Below, piece after piece: positions 46,987 to 56,814 of a stretch of DNA of 64,000 nucleotides. The DNA is taken from NCBI RefSeq assembly GCF_900120295.1, contig NZ_LT635468.1, positions 124,001-188,000 of the forward strand. The letters are read 5' to 3'. This stretch comes from Blautia sp. Marseille-P3201T (GTDB lineage Bacteria > Bacillota > Clostridia > Lachnospirales > Lachnospiraceae). A program made the position numbers and the translations under genes. Position 1 is the first letter of the stretch. The number at the start of each line of letters is the position of its first letter. The notes beneath the pieces were generated by a model that was given only the letters and a program-made list of their open reading frames with translations, was not told the origin of the DNA and did no database searches.

Positions 46987-47015
46987 ACTATAAAGCAGAG
47001 AGATAAAAAAGTCAA
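46987..47015 (-). promoter_or_regulatory. promoter of HMA/ATPase operon
   Basis: TTGACT (47010-47015), 17 bp, TATAGT (46987-46992), about 75 bp before the HMA start. Strong match. Confidence 0.8.
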
Positions 47016-47029
47016 TAGAAAAATAAAGT

Positions 47030-49222
47030 TTACATCAGTTTTGTTTCTTCCAGCTTTTCCGCAAACATTTCATTTAACCGAATAACAGGCTTACGAAGCA
47101 CCAATCCCAAAAGTAGGGATAAAATCAGAAACACACTCAAAATCCCCAACTCTCTTACATAAGCATTTCCGTATAAGCCGGCTATTGCCTCCCTCATTGC
47201 TCCCATACTGTGAGTGAAAGGAAGGAACTGATATATCTTCTGAAAGACTGACGGCGTCATCTCAATCGGAAAAGTTCCGCCTGAACCAGCCACCTGAATT
47301 ACTAGCAAAACAACACAGATTGCTTTTCCCACATCTCCGAAAGAAACCGTCAGTGTGTAAATAATATTTACATACACAATACTGGTAATCCAGCCTGACA
47401 ATACAAATAAAAACGGATGCTCACACTGAATTCCCAAGAAAAATAAATCCCCCAGACAAATTAAACCGCTTTGAATAAGCCCCATAATAAGAAACAGCAA
47501 ATATCTGCCAAAATAAATCTGATAATTTTTCACATTATTAAGATTTTTCTTTCTATCCTCTGACAGCGTTACTTTCATCATAGCAACCAATATAATACCG
47601 CCAACCCAGATAGACAAGGTGGAATAAAACGGCGCCATGGCAGAACCGTAATTCTCTATCGGATAGATACTTTTTGTCTCCATTTTCACAGGTGAGGCAA
47701 GAAAAGTGCTTACCGTATCAGGACCATTTCCCAAAACTTCTTTTAAGGTTTCCAAATTTCCGTTTTCTGCCGCTTCGGAAAGCCTCTGTAAAACATCATT
47801 CATTTTGCCGGATGCTTCATCTAACAAGGAAGCAGAGGTATCTAAAGCTGCTTTTAATTTTCCCAAATCAGAAGATGCAGAGCCTGACAAGTCTTCAATT
47901 CCCTGTGCTCCCTCCTCTAATTTTGATAAAATCAAGGATACGTCCTTGTTGGTGTTGCCCAGCGTCTGAAACAGCTGGTCTAAATTTCCCTTTACATTTT
48001 TCTCATAATCTGCCTGCACGTCTTGAATTTGCTGAGCGCTTTGTTTTGCAAGCTCTTTTAATTCACTCTGATAATTACCTGCATCTGAAACGGACTGAGA
48101 AATTTTGTCAGCTGCCTCGTTTAACTTATCTCTCACAGCCTCCTGCTGTGCAATAGAAGCATTTAATTTTCCGATAACAGTACCAAGCTGTTCCTTTATA
48201 TGTGGAAAAACCTCCGGCAAGGAGTCGCTAATTCCCTGCAAACTGTCACGAAATGAAGTATATCGGTCAATGATTGTCTGTACCTGCCCTGCCAGCCCAT
48301 TTAAGCTCTGTCCTGCTGCTGCGGCATCCTGTGACAGAGAGGAAAAGGTCTTGTCCACCTGTTCTGATACTGCACGGTAAACATCACTGCCTGCATCCAG
48401 CACATCATTTACACTGTCCGTAGTACCTGATAAAGCTTCTCTTAAACTCTGAAAACTTTTTCCCGTGTCTGTAAGAAGAGACAAATTAGTGTCAGCATTG
48501 CTTCCTGTCTGCTCCAAAAAGGAAGCCGTAGACTCCAGAGTATTTCCCATAGAGTCTGTCATATTAGAAAACGCCTTAATCGTTCCTGAAGCAGCGGAAA
48601 GATTATCTGCAATTTCTGCTATGTTTTCGTGTACTCTGCCAATCATTTCTTTAGAGTCTTCCTCGCTTAACATAGAAGACAAACTGTCCATAAGCTGTAA
48701 TCCTACCTGAGAAATGGTTTTCGTAAACAATTCTGCAATCTGCTTACGAACAGCTCCTGCACCTTTGTCTGTTACCTTGGGTGCAATGGCGTTTTCCTTT
48801 TCGTTTAAATAATATAAAATATCAGAATGTTCCACATCATCTGAAAAAAGACTCATCATATCATTACTGAAGGTTTCCGGTATCACAATCGCTGCATAAT
48901 ATTTTCCTGATTTTACACCTTCTACTGCTTTTTTCTGATTTGTAAATACCCAATCCAACTGATTGTTCTCACGCAGACCCGACACCACCTGCTCACCCAG
49001 ATTGATGTTGAGAGGAAGCAATTCTCCTTCATACCCTGCGTCTACATTGGCAACTGCCACCTTTAAGCTGCCTGTATTGCTGTAAGGGTCCCAGCTGGCA
49101 GCAATATTAAACCACGCATAAAGAGAAGGAACAACACTAAGTCCCAGAATAACAATCCATGCAATGGCATTTTTTTTGATTTTCTTCAGGTCTCCCATGA
49201 AAATTTTCCATATATTTCTCAT
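47030..49222 (-). CDS. YhgE/Pip-domain membrane protein (shorter paralogue)
   Basis: A 730-residue protein with an N-terminal membrane helix (about 22-42), a long extracellular region rich in coiled-coil segments (about 180-520), and five to six C-terminal helices of the ABC-2 type. The family includes phage-infection protein Pip and YhgE, and some members belong to type VII secretion loci. Start ATG overlaps the stop of the paralogue upstream, so the pair is translated together and may form a heteromer. Confidence 0.9.
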   Translation of the reverse strand: MRNIWKIFMGDLKKIKKNAIAWIVILGLSVVPSLYAWFNIAASWDPYSNTGSLKVAVANVDAGYEGELLPLNINLGEQVVSGLRENNQLDWVFTNQKKAVEGVKSGKYYAAIVIPETFSNDMMSLFSDDVEHSDILYYLNEKENAIAPKVTDKGAGAVRKQIAELFTKTISQVGLQLMDSLSSMLSEEDSKEMIGRVHENIAEIADNLSAASGTIKAFSNMTDSMGNTLESTASFLEQTGSNADTNLSLLTDTGKSFQSLREALSGTTDSVNDVLDAGSDVYRAVSEQVDKTFSSLSQDAAAAGQSLNGLAGQVQTIIDRYTSFRDSLQGISDSLPEVFPHIKEQLGTVIGKLNASIAQQEAVRDKLNEAADKISQSVSDAGNYQSELKELAKQSAQQIQDVQADYEKNVKGNLDQLFQTLGNTNKDVSLILSKLEEGAQGIEDLSGSASSDLGKLKAALDTSASLLDEASGKMNDVLQRLSEAAENGNLETLKEVLGNGPDTVSTFLASPVKMETKSIYPIENYGSAMAPFYSTLSIWVGGIILVAMMKVTLSEDRKKNLNNVKNYQIYFGRYLLFLIMGLIQSGLICLGDLFFLGIQCEHPFLFVLSGWITSIVYVNIIYTLTVSFGDVGKAICVVLLVIQVAGSGGTFPIEMTPSVFQKIYQFLPFTHSMGAMREAIAGLYGNAYVRELGILSVFLILSLLLGLVLRKPVIRLNEMFAEKLEETKLM

Positions 49223-51762
49223 TGCTCCTTTTCTCCCTTCTGTGCATTTTCTCTTACTTTTTTCAAAAGAACCTCATCTGACATTTCACTTAGACGCTTC
49301 TTTCCCTTCAGGCTTTCATGAATATATTCCACTACAATTAAATATAAAGCGATTAGTATAATAGAAGCTATCCACAACACCAAAAATACCATTTTCGAGT
49401 CAATGCTGAACATCAGTATGAGGAAAATAACAGGGATAACCAGAATGGCAAGAAATCCCCTGCGTATTCTTTTCTGATAACCGGACTCAAATTTTTCAAT
49501 TTTATCGTTTAAAGCTTTACGAAATTCATCCTGTCCTGCCAAAATTTTCACTGCTGTTGATAAACTGATTTTTTCTCTTTTCATTCCCTCTTCTTCGCAA
49601 ATCATCAAATCGGTTTCAGCCAGTTTGCGGTCAAATAAATAATTTAAATTTAAAAGGCGTGGCCTTAAAAGAAGCCCTATTCCCAAAGCAATAGGCAAAA
49701 ATATTGCCAAACAAAGCAGGTTTTTCCAGTAGTGCATTCCGTAAATTCCTGCAATCGCTTCCCTCATAGCATTAATTCCGTATGTAAAGGGCAAAAGTGG
49801 ATGTACGAACCGGAAAAATGCCGGTGTCATTTCAATAGGATACGTTCCTGCTGAACCCGGAATTTGCAGGATAACCAAAATCACGCTCAATGCCTTTCCG
49901 ATATGTTTAAAGGTAATGGATAACGCATAAATCAAATTCACATACACAAAAGAGGCAAATAGCCCTGCAAATATAAAGGCGGCAGGATTTTTACATTGTA
50001 TTTTCAAAAGATAGATATCCCCAAGGCAGATAATAAGCGCTTGTATCAGACCTGTTGTCACATACAAAAGCCATCTTCCAAAATATCCCTGTGTTACCGT
50101 AAAGCTTTTAATCTTGTCATCCTTGTCTACTTCCAGCTTAAAAATAGCAATTAAAACAATTCCGCCTACCCAGATTGCCAAATTTGTGTAAAAAGGAGTC
50201 ATGGCTGAACCGTAATTCTCTACATGATAAAAACTCTCTGTTTTCAGCTGTACCGGAGAATACATAAACTCAGCTACCTCTTCTGCATTCTTTTTTGTAA
50301 GCTCTGTTAAGCTTTGATAAATATCCGAGCTTTGTAATGTTCCCAAATCTGCAATAGCTGTATTCAGCTTTTTCTGTACCTCTTCAAGAGCCTTTTGGCT
50401 GCTCTCCATTGCTGCTTTTGTGTCGCTTAATGTCTGTTTCAAATCCCCGGTTACATTTTTAAGCTGTTCTGCGGAAGGCTCTACTCCTGTAAGAATTCCC
50501 GAAACCCTTCCTGAAAGCTGTGCAAAAGAGTCTAAAGATTGATTTAAGGAAGGAAGCACATTCTGCTCAAAAGACTTTCTGGAGGTCTGTAAGTTTTTCT
50601 GTCCGTCACCAATAGCTGCGGCAATCTGGTTTAATCCCTGAACAGAAGTATTTACGGCATTTCCTATACTGGCATTTCCTGTCTGAAGATTTTTCAAAAT
50701 TTCTTGATGCCTCTGATTTTCTGCTTCCAGCTTTCCGATAATATCAGACAGCGGACTTCCGGGAACCTGATTATCCAACTCCCGAAGAACAGCCAAAATT
50801 TCCTCGTTCTGTGCGATTAAGTCCTGCACAGATGTAATGGCATTTCCAAGCTTTTCATTTACATTCTGAACCTTCTCATTCAGCTTTCCCAGGTCTGTCC
50901 CCACTGCGCTGCTGATACCTGACAGTGTATCCGCTCCCTGTGTAAGCCCCTCAGATAAACCTGTGCTTAACGCACCTACGCTGTTTCGTACAGACGATAA
51001 AATATCTGTTCCCTGATTAATAGACTTTGCACCGGATGATGCTGCACTTTTGAGAGTATCCAGTGTTTCCTGAGTTCCACTGATTAAATCGCCACTTCCG
51101 TCAATGGTTTTATTGAGATTTTCTAAAACCGCTTGATATTCCTCCAGATTTCTCTCTACTGTCTGCATCTTCGTAATGAGATTTTCCTGTGCCTTGTCAA
51201 CCTGTGTGCCCATTTGCTCTGCTGTCTGTCCCAGTATCTTAGAAACAGAGCCTGCCGCTGCCGCAATAAATTCTTCATTTACCTGCTCCTGAATTGTGGA
51301 GGCGCCGGTATCCGTCACTTTGGGGGCAATGGCATTTTTCTTTTCATTTAAGTAGTATTCAAACTGAGGCTGCTTCATATCTCCGGAGAGGATGCTCACT
51401 AGAGAAGCGCTGAAGTCCTCCGGTATTACAATGGCAGCATAATATTTTCCTGACTTTACACCCTCCACTGCCTTTTTCTTATCCGTAAATTTCCAGCCTA
51501 AGTCTTTATTTTCCTTTAAGTTCTGAACAATCTCTTCTCCCGCATTCAAGTCTCCTATTAACTCATTTTCTGTACCTTTGTCTGCATTTGCCACTGCAAT
51601 CTTAATATTTCCGGTATTTGCATACGGATCATAATTTGCGGCAATATTAAACCATGCGTATAGAGATGGTATCAGACATACACCAATTGTAACAATCATT
51701 GCCACCATGTTGTGGGACAACCGATTTACATCTCTTCTAAAAATTTCAAACGCCCGTTTCAT
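49219..51762 (-). CDS. YhgE/Pip-domain membrane protein (longer paralogue)
   Basis: An 847-residue YhgE/Pip protein with the same layout: membrane helix near residues 20-40, coiled-coil extracellular domain, ABC-2-like C-terminal helices, and an additional cytoplasmic tail with two more hydrophobic helices (about 770-820). The frame runs 63 codons further upstream, but ATG at 51762 with GAGGG is the family start (MKRAFEIFRRD). It pairs with the shorter paralogue (ATGA overlap). A promoter lies at 51821-51848. Confidence 0.9.
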   Translation of the reverse strand: MKRAFEIFRRDVNRLSHNMVAMIVTIGVCLIPSLYAWFNIAANYDPYANTGNIKIAVANADKGTENELIGDLNAGEEIVQNLKENKDLGWKFTDKKKAVEGVKSGKYYAAIVIPEDFSASLVSILSGDMKQPQFEYYLNEKKNAIAPKVTDTGASTIQEQVNEEFIAAAAGSVSKILGQTAEQMGTQVDKAQENLITKMQTVERNLEEYQAVLENLNKTIDGSGDLISGTQETLDTLKSAASSGAKSINQGTDILSSVRNSVGALSTGLSEGLTQGADTLSGISSAVGTDLGKLNEKVQNVNEKLGNAITSVQDLIAQNEEILAVLRELDNQVPGSPLSDIIGKLEAENQRHQEILKNLQTGNASIGNAVNTSVQGLNQIAAAIGDGQKNLQTSRKSFEQNVLPSLNQSLDSFAQLSGRVSGILTGVEPSAEQLKNVTGDLKQTLSDTKAAMESSQKALEEVQKKLNTAIADLGTLQSSDIYQSLTELTKKNAEEVAEFMYSPVQLKTESFYHVENYGSAMTPFYTNLAIWVGGIVLIAIFKLEVDKDDKIKSFTVTQGYFGRWLLYVTTGLIQALIICLGDIYLLKIQCKNPAAFIFAGLFASFVYVNLIYALSITFKHIGKALSVILVILQIPGSAGTYPIEMTPAFFRFVHPLLPFTYGINAMREAIAGIYGMHYWKNLLCLAIFLPIALGIGLLLRPRLLNLNYLFDRKLAETDLMICEEEGMKREKISLSTAVKILAGQDEFRKALNDKIEKFESGYQKRIRRGFLAILVIPVIFLILMFSIDSKMVFLVLWIASIILIALYLIVVEYIHESLKGKKRLSEMSDEVLLKKVRENAQKGEKEQ

Positions 51763-51820
51763 GCTTTTCCCTCGCTTTTCTATAATCTTGTCATGTAAGC
51801 ATATTGTCTGCAATTCGTAT

Positions 51821-51848
51821 ATTTTATCACCAGAATTTGAGATGTCAA
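51821..51848 (-). promoter_or_regulatory. promoter of the YhgE/Pip pair
   Basis: TTGACA (51843-51848), 16 bp, TAAAAT (51821-51826) on the minus strand, about 60 bp before the ATG. Confidence 0.7.
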
Positions 51849-51918
51849 TAATTTCGGAGAAAAAATATGACTTTAAGTCAATTTTATTGTCTGATATCAT
51901 TCTTATACAACAAAATAA

Positions 51919-51953
51919 AGGTGAAAAACTGATTTTACTCAAGCTTTTCACCT
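51919..51953 (-). terminator. terminator after the GH13 gene
   Basis: AGGTGAAAA and TTTTCACCT form a 9-bp stem with a 17-base loop, followed on the minus strand by TTATTTT. It separates the GH13 gene from the YhgE pair. Confidence 0.75.
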
Positions 51954-51976
51954 GTTATCATTATTTCCATATACTT

Positions 51977-53338
51977 CTATTCTTTAATTTCCACGAAAAC
52001 GCTTCCTGCCGCTTTCACAGAAAGACAAATTCTGCCGCCCTCCACAAGTATCTGTTCTTCTGTTTCCAGATTGATATACCTCTTATTCTCAAACGGAACC
52101 GGAATACTTATATTCACTTCCTGCTCATCATTGTTTACTGCCACAACAATTCCCTGCTCCTGCGTAAATCTGGCAAAGGCATATTGTCTGTTTGTCAGCA
52201 ACAGCTCTCGATATCTTCCGTAAGCAAGACAATCTGTATATTTCTTATGCAGATTTCCCAACCATTTCACATGCTGCATAATTTCAGAACTCTTTTCCTG
52301 ATTTAAGACCTCTTCAATATTCACTGCCGGACGCAGGGGATTGTCATTTCCGCCTTCCTTGCGTCCCTCAATTCCCCATTCAGAGCCATAATAAACAGAA
52401 GGAATTCCCGGAAGCGTAAATAACAGTGTATAAATAGGAAAAATATGGTCTTTTACCTGAATTTTGCTGATAATTCTGTCTACGTCATGATTGTCTACAA
52501 AGGAATATAATTTCATACCCTTGTAAATTCCACCGTTTTCATCAAATTCTCGGCGGATGGTATGGGCTATCTCAAAATAATTGTGGTCATTGTGTCCGGA
52601 ATAAAGCCCTTTATGCAGCTCATAATTTGTAACACTATGAAGCATTTTTTGCCCATCCTGAATATAACGGCTGTAATCTCCGTGGATGACCTCGCCCATA
52701 AGCCAGAAATCTGCCTTTTTCTCACCGGTTCTTCTTCTCATCTCTTCCATAAAAGAAAATTCCAGACAATCGGCGCAGTCCAATCGAATACCGTCAATAT
52801 CAAAAGTATCTATCCAGAAATCAATGACTCCAAGCAAATATTCCCGCACAGCCGGCTCCCATAAATTCAAATTCACCAGTTCAAAGCAATTTCTCCATGC
52901 TTCATAGCCAAATCCATCATTATAAGGACTGTTCCAGCCAAAATTAACACCTTTATACCAGCTGCAATACGGTGACTGCTCTCTGTTTTTCTGTATATCC
53001 TGAAAAGCAAAGAATTCCCTACCCGTATGATTAAATACACCGTCTACCACAACTCTGATGCCTGCCTCGTGAGCCTTTCGGACAAAACGTTTGAAATCCT
53101 CGTTGTCTCCCAATCTGCGGTCCACAATTTTATAATCTTTAGTGTCATATCCGTGTGTGCTGGACTCAAATAATGGTCCTATATAAATAGCAGTACAGCC
53201 TATGTCCGCAATATGAGGAAGCCATTTATCCAGTTCTTCAAACCTGTGTACAACCTCTTCTCCCTTATTTTCTCTGGGCGCACCTGTCATGCCAATAGGA
53301 TACATGTGGTAAAACACTGCCTCTTCATACCATGCCAT
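51977..53338 (-). CDS. GH13 alpha-amylase family protein
   Basis: A 453-residue GH13 barrel. The catalytic set is Asp187 (GIRLDCAD), Glu216 (LMGEVIHG) and Asp285 (VDNHD). Short domain B and a C-terminal beta domain match the alpha-glucosidase/maltodextrin group. No signal peptide, so it is cytoplasmic and acts on imported maltodextrins or glycogen. Start ATG follows GGAGG. Neighbours do not narrow the substrate. Confidence 0.92.
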   Translation of the reverse strand: MAWYEEAVFYHMYPIGMTGAPRENKGEEVVHRFEELDKWLPHIADIGCTAIYIGPLFESSTHGYDTKDYKIVDRRLGDNEDFKRFVRKAHEAGIRVVVDGVFNHTGREFFAFQDIQKNREQSPYCSWYKGVNFGWNSPYNDGFGYEAWRNCFELVNLNLWEPAVREYLLGVIDFWIDTFDIDGIRLDCADCLEFSFMEEMRRRTGEKKADFWLMGEVIHGDYSRYIQDGQKMLHSVTNYELHKGLYSGHNDHNYFEIAHTIRREFDENGGIYKGMKLYSFVDNHDVDRIISKIQVKDHIFPIYTLLFTLPGIPSVYYGSEWGIEGRKEGGNDNPLRPAVNIEEVLNQEKSSEIMQHVKWLGNLHKKYTDCLAYGRYRELLLTNRQYAFARFTQEQGIVVAVNNDEQEVNISIPVPFENKRYINLETEEQILVEGGRICLSVKAAGSVFVEIKE

Positions 53339-53410
53339 AATAACTCCTCCTCTGATTATACGTTTTTTCGTTCTGCACTTATAATCCCCTTTTTCAATTC
53401 CTCTCTATTA

Positions 53411-53752
53411 TCAGGCAACGACTTCCACCCCCTCATTTTGAATATTTCTATAATAAGGTAAGTCTTTTTTATATTTCTCATATTCTGCAAATGGAATAAC
53501 CGTTGGAGATATAATAATACCATACTCCAGTTCTAAATCCGATGAAATATCCCATACTTTTTTCAACTCTTGCTGAAGGCCTTCTCGTTCTCCCTGCACA
53601 ATAGCGACAATATCTATGTCTGAATTGTTTTGATAATCACCTCTGGCATAAGAACCGTACAAAATAATTTTTACAATATTTTCCCCATAAACTGCTTGAT
53701 ATGCCTGAGCCATTGATTTCAGTATTAAACTCAATTCATTTCGTGTACACAT
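53411..53752 (-). CDS. MNT-type nucleotidyltransferase, no HEPN partner
   Basis: A 113-residue minimal nucleotidyltransferase. The GSYARGD motif lies at 33-39 and the metal-binding Asp pair at 45 and 47 in SDID. Such proteins usually act as antitoxins that AMPylate an HEPN RNase. No HEPN gene follows, and only a 72-bp gap precedes the GH13 gene. The open frame is 72 codons longer, but ATG at 53752 with GGAG is the domain start. It resembles the MNT at 60218. Confidence 0.88.
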   Translation of the reverse strand: MCTRNELSLILKSMAQAYQAVYGENIVKIILYGSYARGDYQNNSDIDIVAIVQGEREGLQQELKKVWDISSDLELEYGIIISPTVIPFAEYEKYKKDLPYYRNIQNEGVEVVA

Positions 53753-53861
53753 TTTTTCACGCTCCTTTGTATTATTATACTGCATTTTTTCCAAAAATAA
53801 AACACTCGCTATACAATACAAGATTTTGCTTTTAACATTACATAATAGAACGAATTTTATT

Positions 53862-54647
53862 TCAAAAACAAAATTTCTGACAATATTCCTCCAATGTAAT
53901 CTGCTTATCATAAATATATTTTGCCGCTTCCTTCCCCACATATCGGTAATGCCACGGCTCATAAACAATTCCCGTTATATCCGCCTTATCCTCAGGATAA
54001 CGCAGGATAAATCCGTATTTCCAGCAATTCTTCATGAGCCACTGTTGTACAGGCTGTTCCTCCATTCCGCTGACTATTTTTTGTTCCGCAATATCTGTTA
54101 TATCCACAGCAAGACCTAACTCATGTTCACTTGTTCCGGGAACTGCAACTGATTTTGCTGTTTTTGCTTCTGCCTTCTGCCTGTCCATCCCATCATTCAT
54201 ATACACCTGAACCTGCTGGTTAAAGAGTTCCTGTTGTTTTTCATGCGTCCGATAGGATGAACAAATAATTGGTGAGTAACCCTGTGCACGGCAGTCATCC
54301 ATCATCTGCTGCAATTCAGGATAACATCTGGAGTCAATGCTTTGTCCGTTTTTAAGCTGTGTAAGAGGAATACTTTCAACATAAGACTTGTCTAACTTAT
54401 GTGAACTGTTTACCAAAATCAGGTTCCACTCTGTATCTTTATCTGTTGATGGAGCATTTTTCAAATTATCGTTATCTCGATTAATTTTTTTAGAATTATT
54501 GTGTTCATATAAATTTTTTGCCTCTGTCGAAACACTTGTCCTGATAATTCCTGTTACAATTATCAGAAAAATCACACATGCCAAAATTTCGGTTATAAGC
54601 ACACGTCTCCTTCTTTGTCTTGTTTTTATCTTAGTCACAAAATGCAC
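53862..54647 (-). CDS. M15B D-Ala-D-Ala carboxypeptidase (VanY-like)
   Basis: A 261-residue enzyme with a membrane anchor (17-37) and an M15B domain: zinc ligands His175 and Asp182 in SEHELGLAVD, Glu230 and His233 in EPWHYRYVG. It trims the terminal D-Ala from peptidoglycan stems. Start is GTG at 54647 with GGAAAG upstream. It is the last gene after a VanR/VanS-like pair and an unknown membrane protein, so it is probably regulated by them. The VanY name is by fold and context. Confidence 0.9.
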   Translation of the reverse strand: MHFVTKIKTRQRRRRVLITEILACVIFLIIVTGIIRTSVSTEAKNLYEHNNSKKINRDNDNLKNAPSTDKDTEWNLILVNSSHKLDKSYVESIPLTQLKNGQSIDSRCYPELQQMMDDCRAQGYSPIICSSYRTHEKQQELFNQQVQVYMNDGMDRQKAEAKTAKSVAVPGTSEHELGLAVDITDIAEQKIVSGMEEQPVQQWLMKNCWKYGFILRYPEDKADITGIVYEPWHYRYVGKEAAKYIYDKQITLEEYCQKFCF

Positions 54648-54718
54648 CTCACTTTCCTTTTTCTAAAGGATAGCGCGGTGCATTTTCAAAATATATTCAT
54701 TTCGCCCTCTATTTGGCA

Positions 54719-55420
54719 TCATTCAAATGGTATTAATTCAAGCCCGTCATAATAAAAATATACGGACATCAAAATTTCGTCTTTATTCTTATCAACCAAT
54801 TTGATTATGTCACAACTATCATCTTCCAATTCTGTTCTAAGTCCATAATAATCTTCCAAATATAAAGTTAAAGCATCCCTGACATACACACTATTTTTAT
54901 CATCACTGCAATAAGCTGCTGAATTCCCATCGTCAGCTATAACATTGCAATACATCTGGATAACTTTTTTATTCTTATCATCCACATACAGTATCATTTC
55001 ATTGCCTGTTGAACACTTCACTTTTACTGTCCATATTACGGCGGAAACAGATGAGTCTTTTATAACCAGCAGGCTGCATTTTGCATCCATACTTTCCTTA
55101 TCAATCTCTAGCTGTGCGTAACCCCATTCCTCTAACTGCATCCCTTGAAAAAAAGAATTGCAGACCTCTGCCAGCTCTTCCCTTGATAAATTTGCCATAT
55201 CTTCCTGATAATCAAACTCATAATCCTTGTAATACACAGCTCTCATAGCTTCTATAATGCTATTAGAATGGGTAATTTCTATGGGGTTCACCTGATATTT
55301 TTCCACCTGTCCCAGATTTTCATTTAAAACATTTGAAAAAACAATATTCGGAAAAAACAGTCCAAAACCAATACATAAAAGCATTATAAATATTCCAAAT
55401 ACCCATGAATACTTTCTCAT
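54719..55420 (-). CDS. unknown membrane-anchored protein
   Basis: A 233-residue protein with one N-terminal membrane helix (about 6-26) and an extracellular domain without a motif I recognise. It overlaps the histidine kinase stop by four bases. It may act as an accessory sensor for that kinase, but no function can be named. Confidence 0.75.
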   Translation of the reverse strand: MRKYSWVFGIFIMLLCIGFGLFFPNIVFSNVLNENLGQVEKYQVNPIEITHSNSIIEAMRAVYYKDYEFDYQEDMANLSREELAEVCNSFFQGMQLEEWGYAQLEIDKESMDAKCSLLVIKDSSVSAVIWTVKVKCSTGNEMILYVDDKNKKVIQMYCNVIADDGNSAAYCSDDKNSVYVRDALTLYLEDYYGLRTELEDDSCDIIKLVDKNKDEILMSVYFYYDGLELIPFE

Positions 55421-56814
55421 TTTCTGCCTCCCCGTATCTGCACTTTCACCGATGTTCCAATCCCCACTTCACTTTCTACTGAAAGGCTTCCATTATGGAT
55501 TTTGGCTATCCGATCACAAAGTGACAGTCCCAGCCCTGCCCCGCCAAAGCTGCGGCTTCGGGCTTTATCAATGCGATAAAATGCTTCTGTCAGATGTACA
55601 AGTTTATCTTTTGGGATGCCGCATCCGGTGTCCTGAATGAGCAGGTCACAACCTTCTTCTGTCATGGAAAGCATAATTTTAATAACGCCGCCATTTTCCA
55701 TAGCACGTCTGGCGTTTTCCAGCAAATTTATAACAAGGGAAACAAAAAGGTCCGGTTCCAGCATACAATTACCAGCCTCGCATTTTTTCTCTATCTCTAT
55801 CCCATTTTCTTTGAAATATGATATGGAATGCTTTACCACACTGTCTATCAAATATGCCGGATTTTGAACAGTCAGTTCCTGATTTTTATTGTCTGCTGCA
55901 ATAAGTTCAAGAAGCTTGATAGACAGCCTCTCCAATCGCTTACTTTCAGAATAAATATAGTTTGCTGCATCTATCTGCTCCTCCAGACTTAAGTTCTGAC
56001 GCCTCAGTAAATCTGCATAGCCAATCATGGATGTCATCGGAGTTTTCAGCTCGTGGGTAAAATTTGCAATAAACTGGTTCTGTCTGTCCACCGCATTATT
56101 TAATTCCTCCATCTTATCAACAAGCGTATCCGTCATCTGATTAAACTCTGCTGAAAGTTCTTCTATCTCATCATTTGTATGGATATCACTTCTCAAATCA
56201 TAGTTTCCTTGTGTAATGCTGGAAACGATTTTCTTCAGCCTGCTTATGGGTTTTGTTAAAAAATAGGACAAAATATAGGAAAGAACCGCACTGCATGTTA
56301 CCACCAGAAGAAAAACCGCTATGTAAAGTCTTTGCAATTCCTCTCTTTGCTCGTATACTTTGGTTACGTCATATAAAGCATCTATGTATAAATCTACATT
56401 TTCTGCTTTAATCACCGAACAAAGCTGAATATAGGAGTTATTTTCACTACGGATAATCTTATATGCCACATTTCCGTAATCTGCTTTATCGCCCATTTCT
56501 TCCATGTTATTCACGAAATCACTGCTTTTATATATAAGTTCTTTGTCTTTATGCAGACTTATGGCAGCAAACAAATCATTTTGTTCCACTATCTTCCCAA
56601 AATCATTGGAAATCTCACTTGCTGTTGTCCATGCAGTCTCCTGACTCAGTAAAGAAAATGTATGAAGAACCATGTCAAATGTTTTTATTGCAGCCATCTT
56701 TTCACGGTTTATAGAGCTTTGAAAGGAACTGTATAAAAGAAATGTACCGCCTATTCCAAAAATAAACGCAATCATGGAAATCATACATAAGGTTACTTTA
56801 TATCGAAACTTCAT
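55417..56814 (-). CDS. sensor histidine kinase (VanS-like)
   Basis: A 465-residue two-membrane-segment kinase (helices about 8-28 and 164-184) with an extracellular sensor domain, HAMP (185-237), and HisKA with His254 in FTHELKTPM. The ATPase motifs are NLLENARRA, DTGCGIP and GAGLGLSL. Overlaps the response regulator by four bases. It probably senses a cell-wall signal, given the VanY-like gene downstream. Confidence 0.93.
   Translation of the reverse strand: MKFRYKVTLCMISMIAFIFGIGGTFLLYSSFQSSINREKMAAIKTFDMVLHTFSLLSQETAWTTASEISNDFGKIVEQNDLFAAISLHKDKELIYKSSDFVNNMEEMGDKADYGNVAYKIIRSENNSYIQLCSVIKAENVDLYIDALYDVTKVYEQREELQRLYIAVFLLVVTCSAVLSYILSYFLTKPISRLKKIVSSITQGNYDLRSDIHTNDEIEELSAEFNQMTDTLVDKMEELNNAVDRQNQFIANFTHELKTPMTSMIGYADLLRRQNLSLEEQIDAANYIYSESKRLERLSIKLLELIAADNKNQELTVQNPAYLIDSVVKHSISYFKENGIEIEKKCEAGNCMLEPDLFVSLVINLLENARRAMENGGVIKIMLSMTEEGCDLLIQDTGCGIPKDKLVHLTEAFYRIDKARSRSFGGAGLGLSLCDRIAKIHNGSLSVESEVGIGTSVKVQIRGGRK

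Noticed and set aside
47030-51762. Type VII secretion locus
   Set aside because: Only YhgE/Pip proteins are present; there is no EssC-type ATPase, WXG100 protein or EsaA partner.
49219-51951. Extra 63 residues on the longer YhgE protein
   Set aside because: The extension is not membrane-like or conserved in pattern, and the ATG at 51762 has a good GAGGG site and starts the family sequence.
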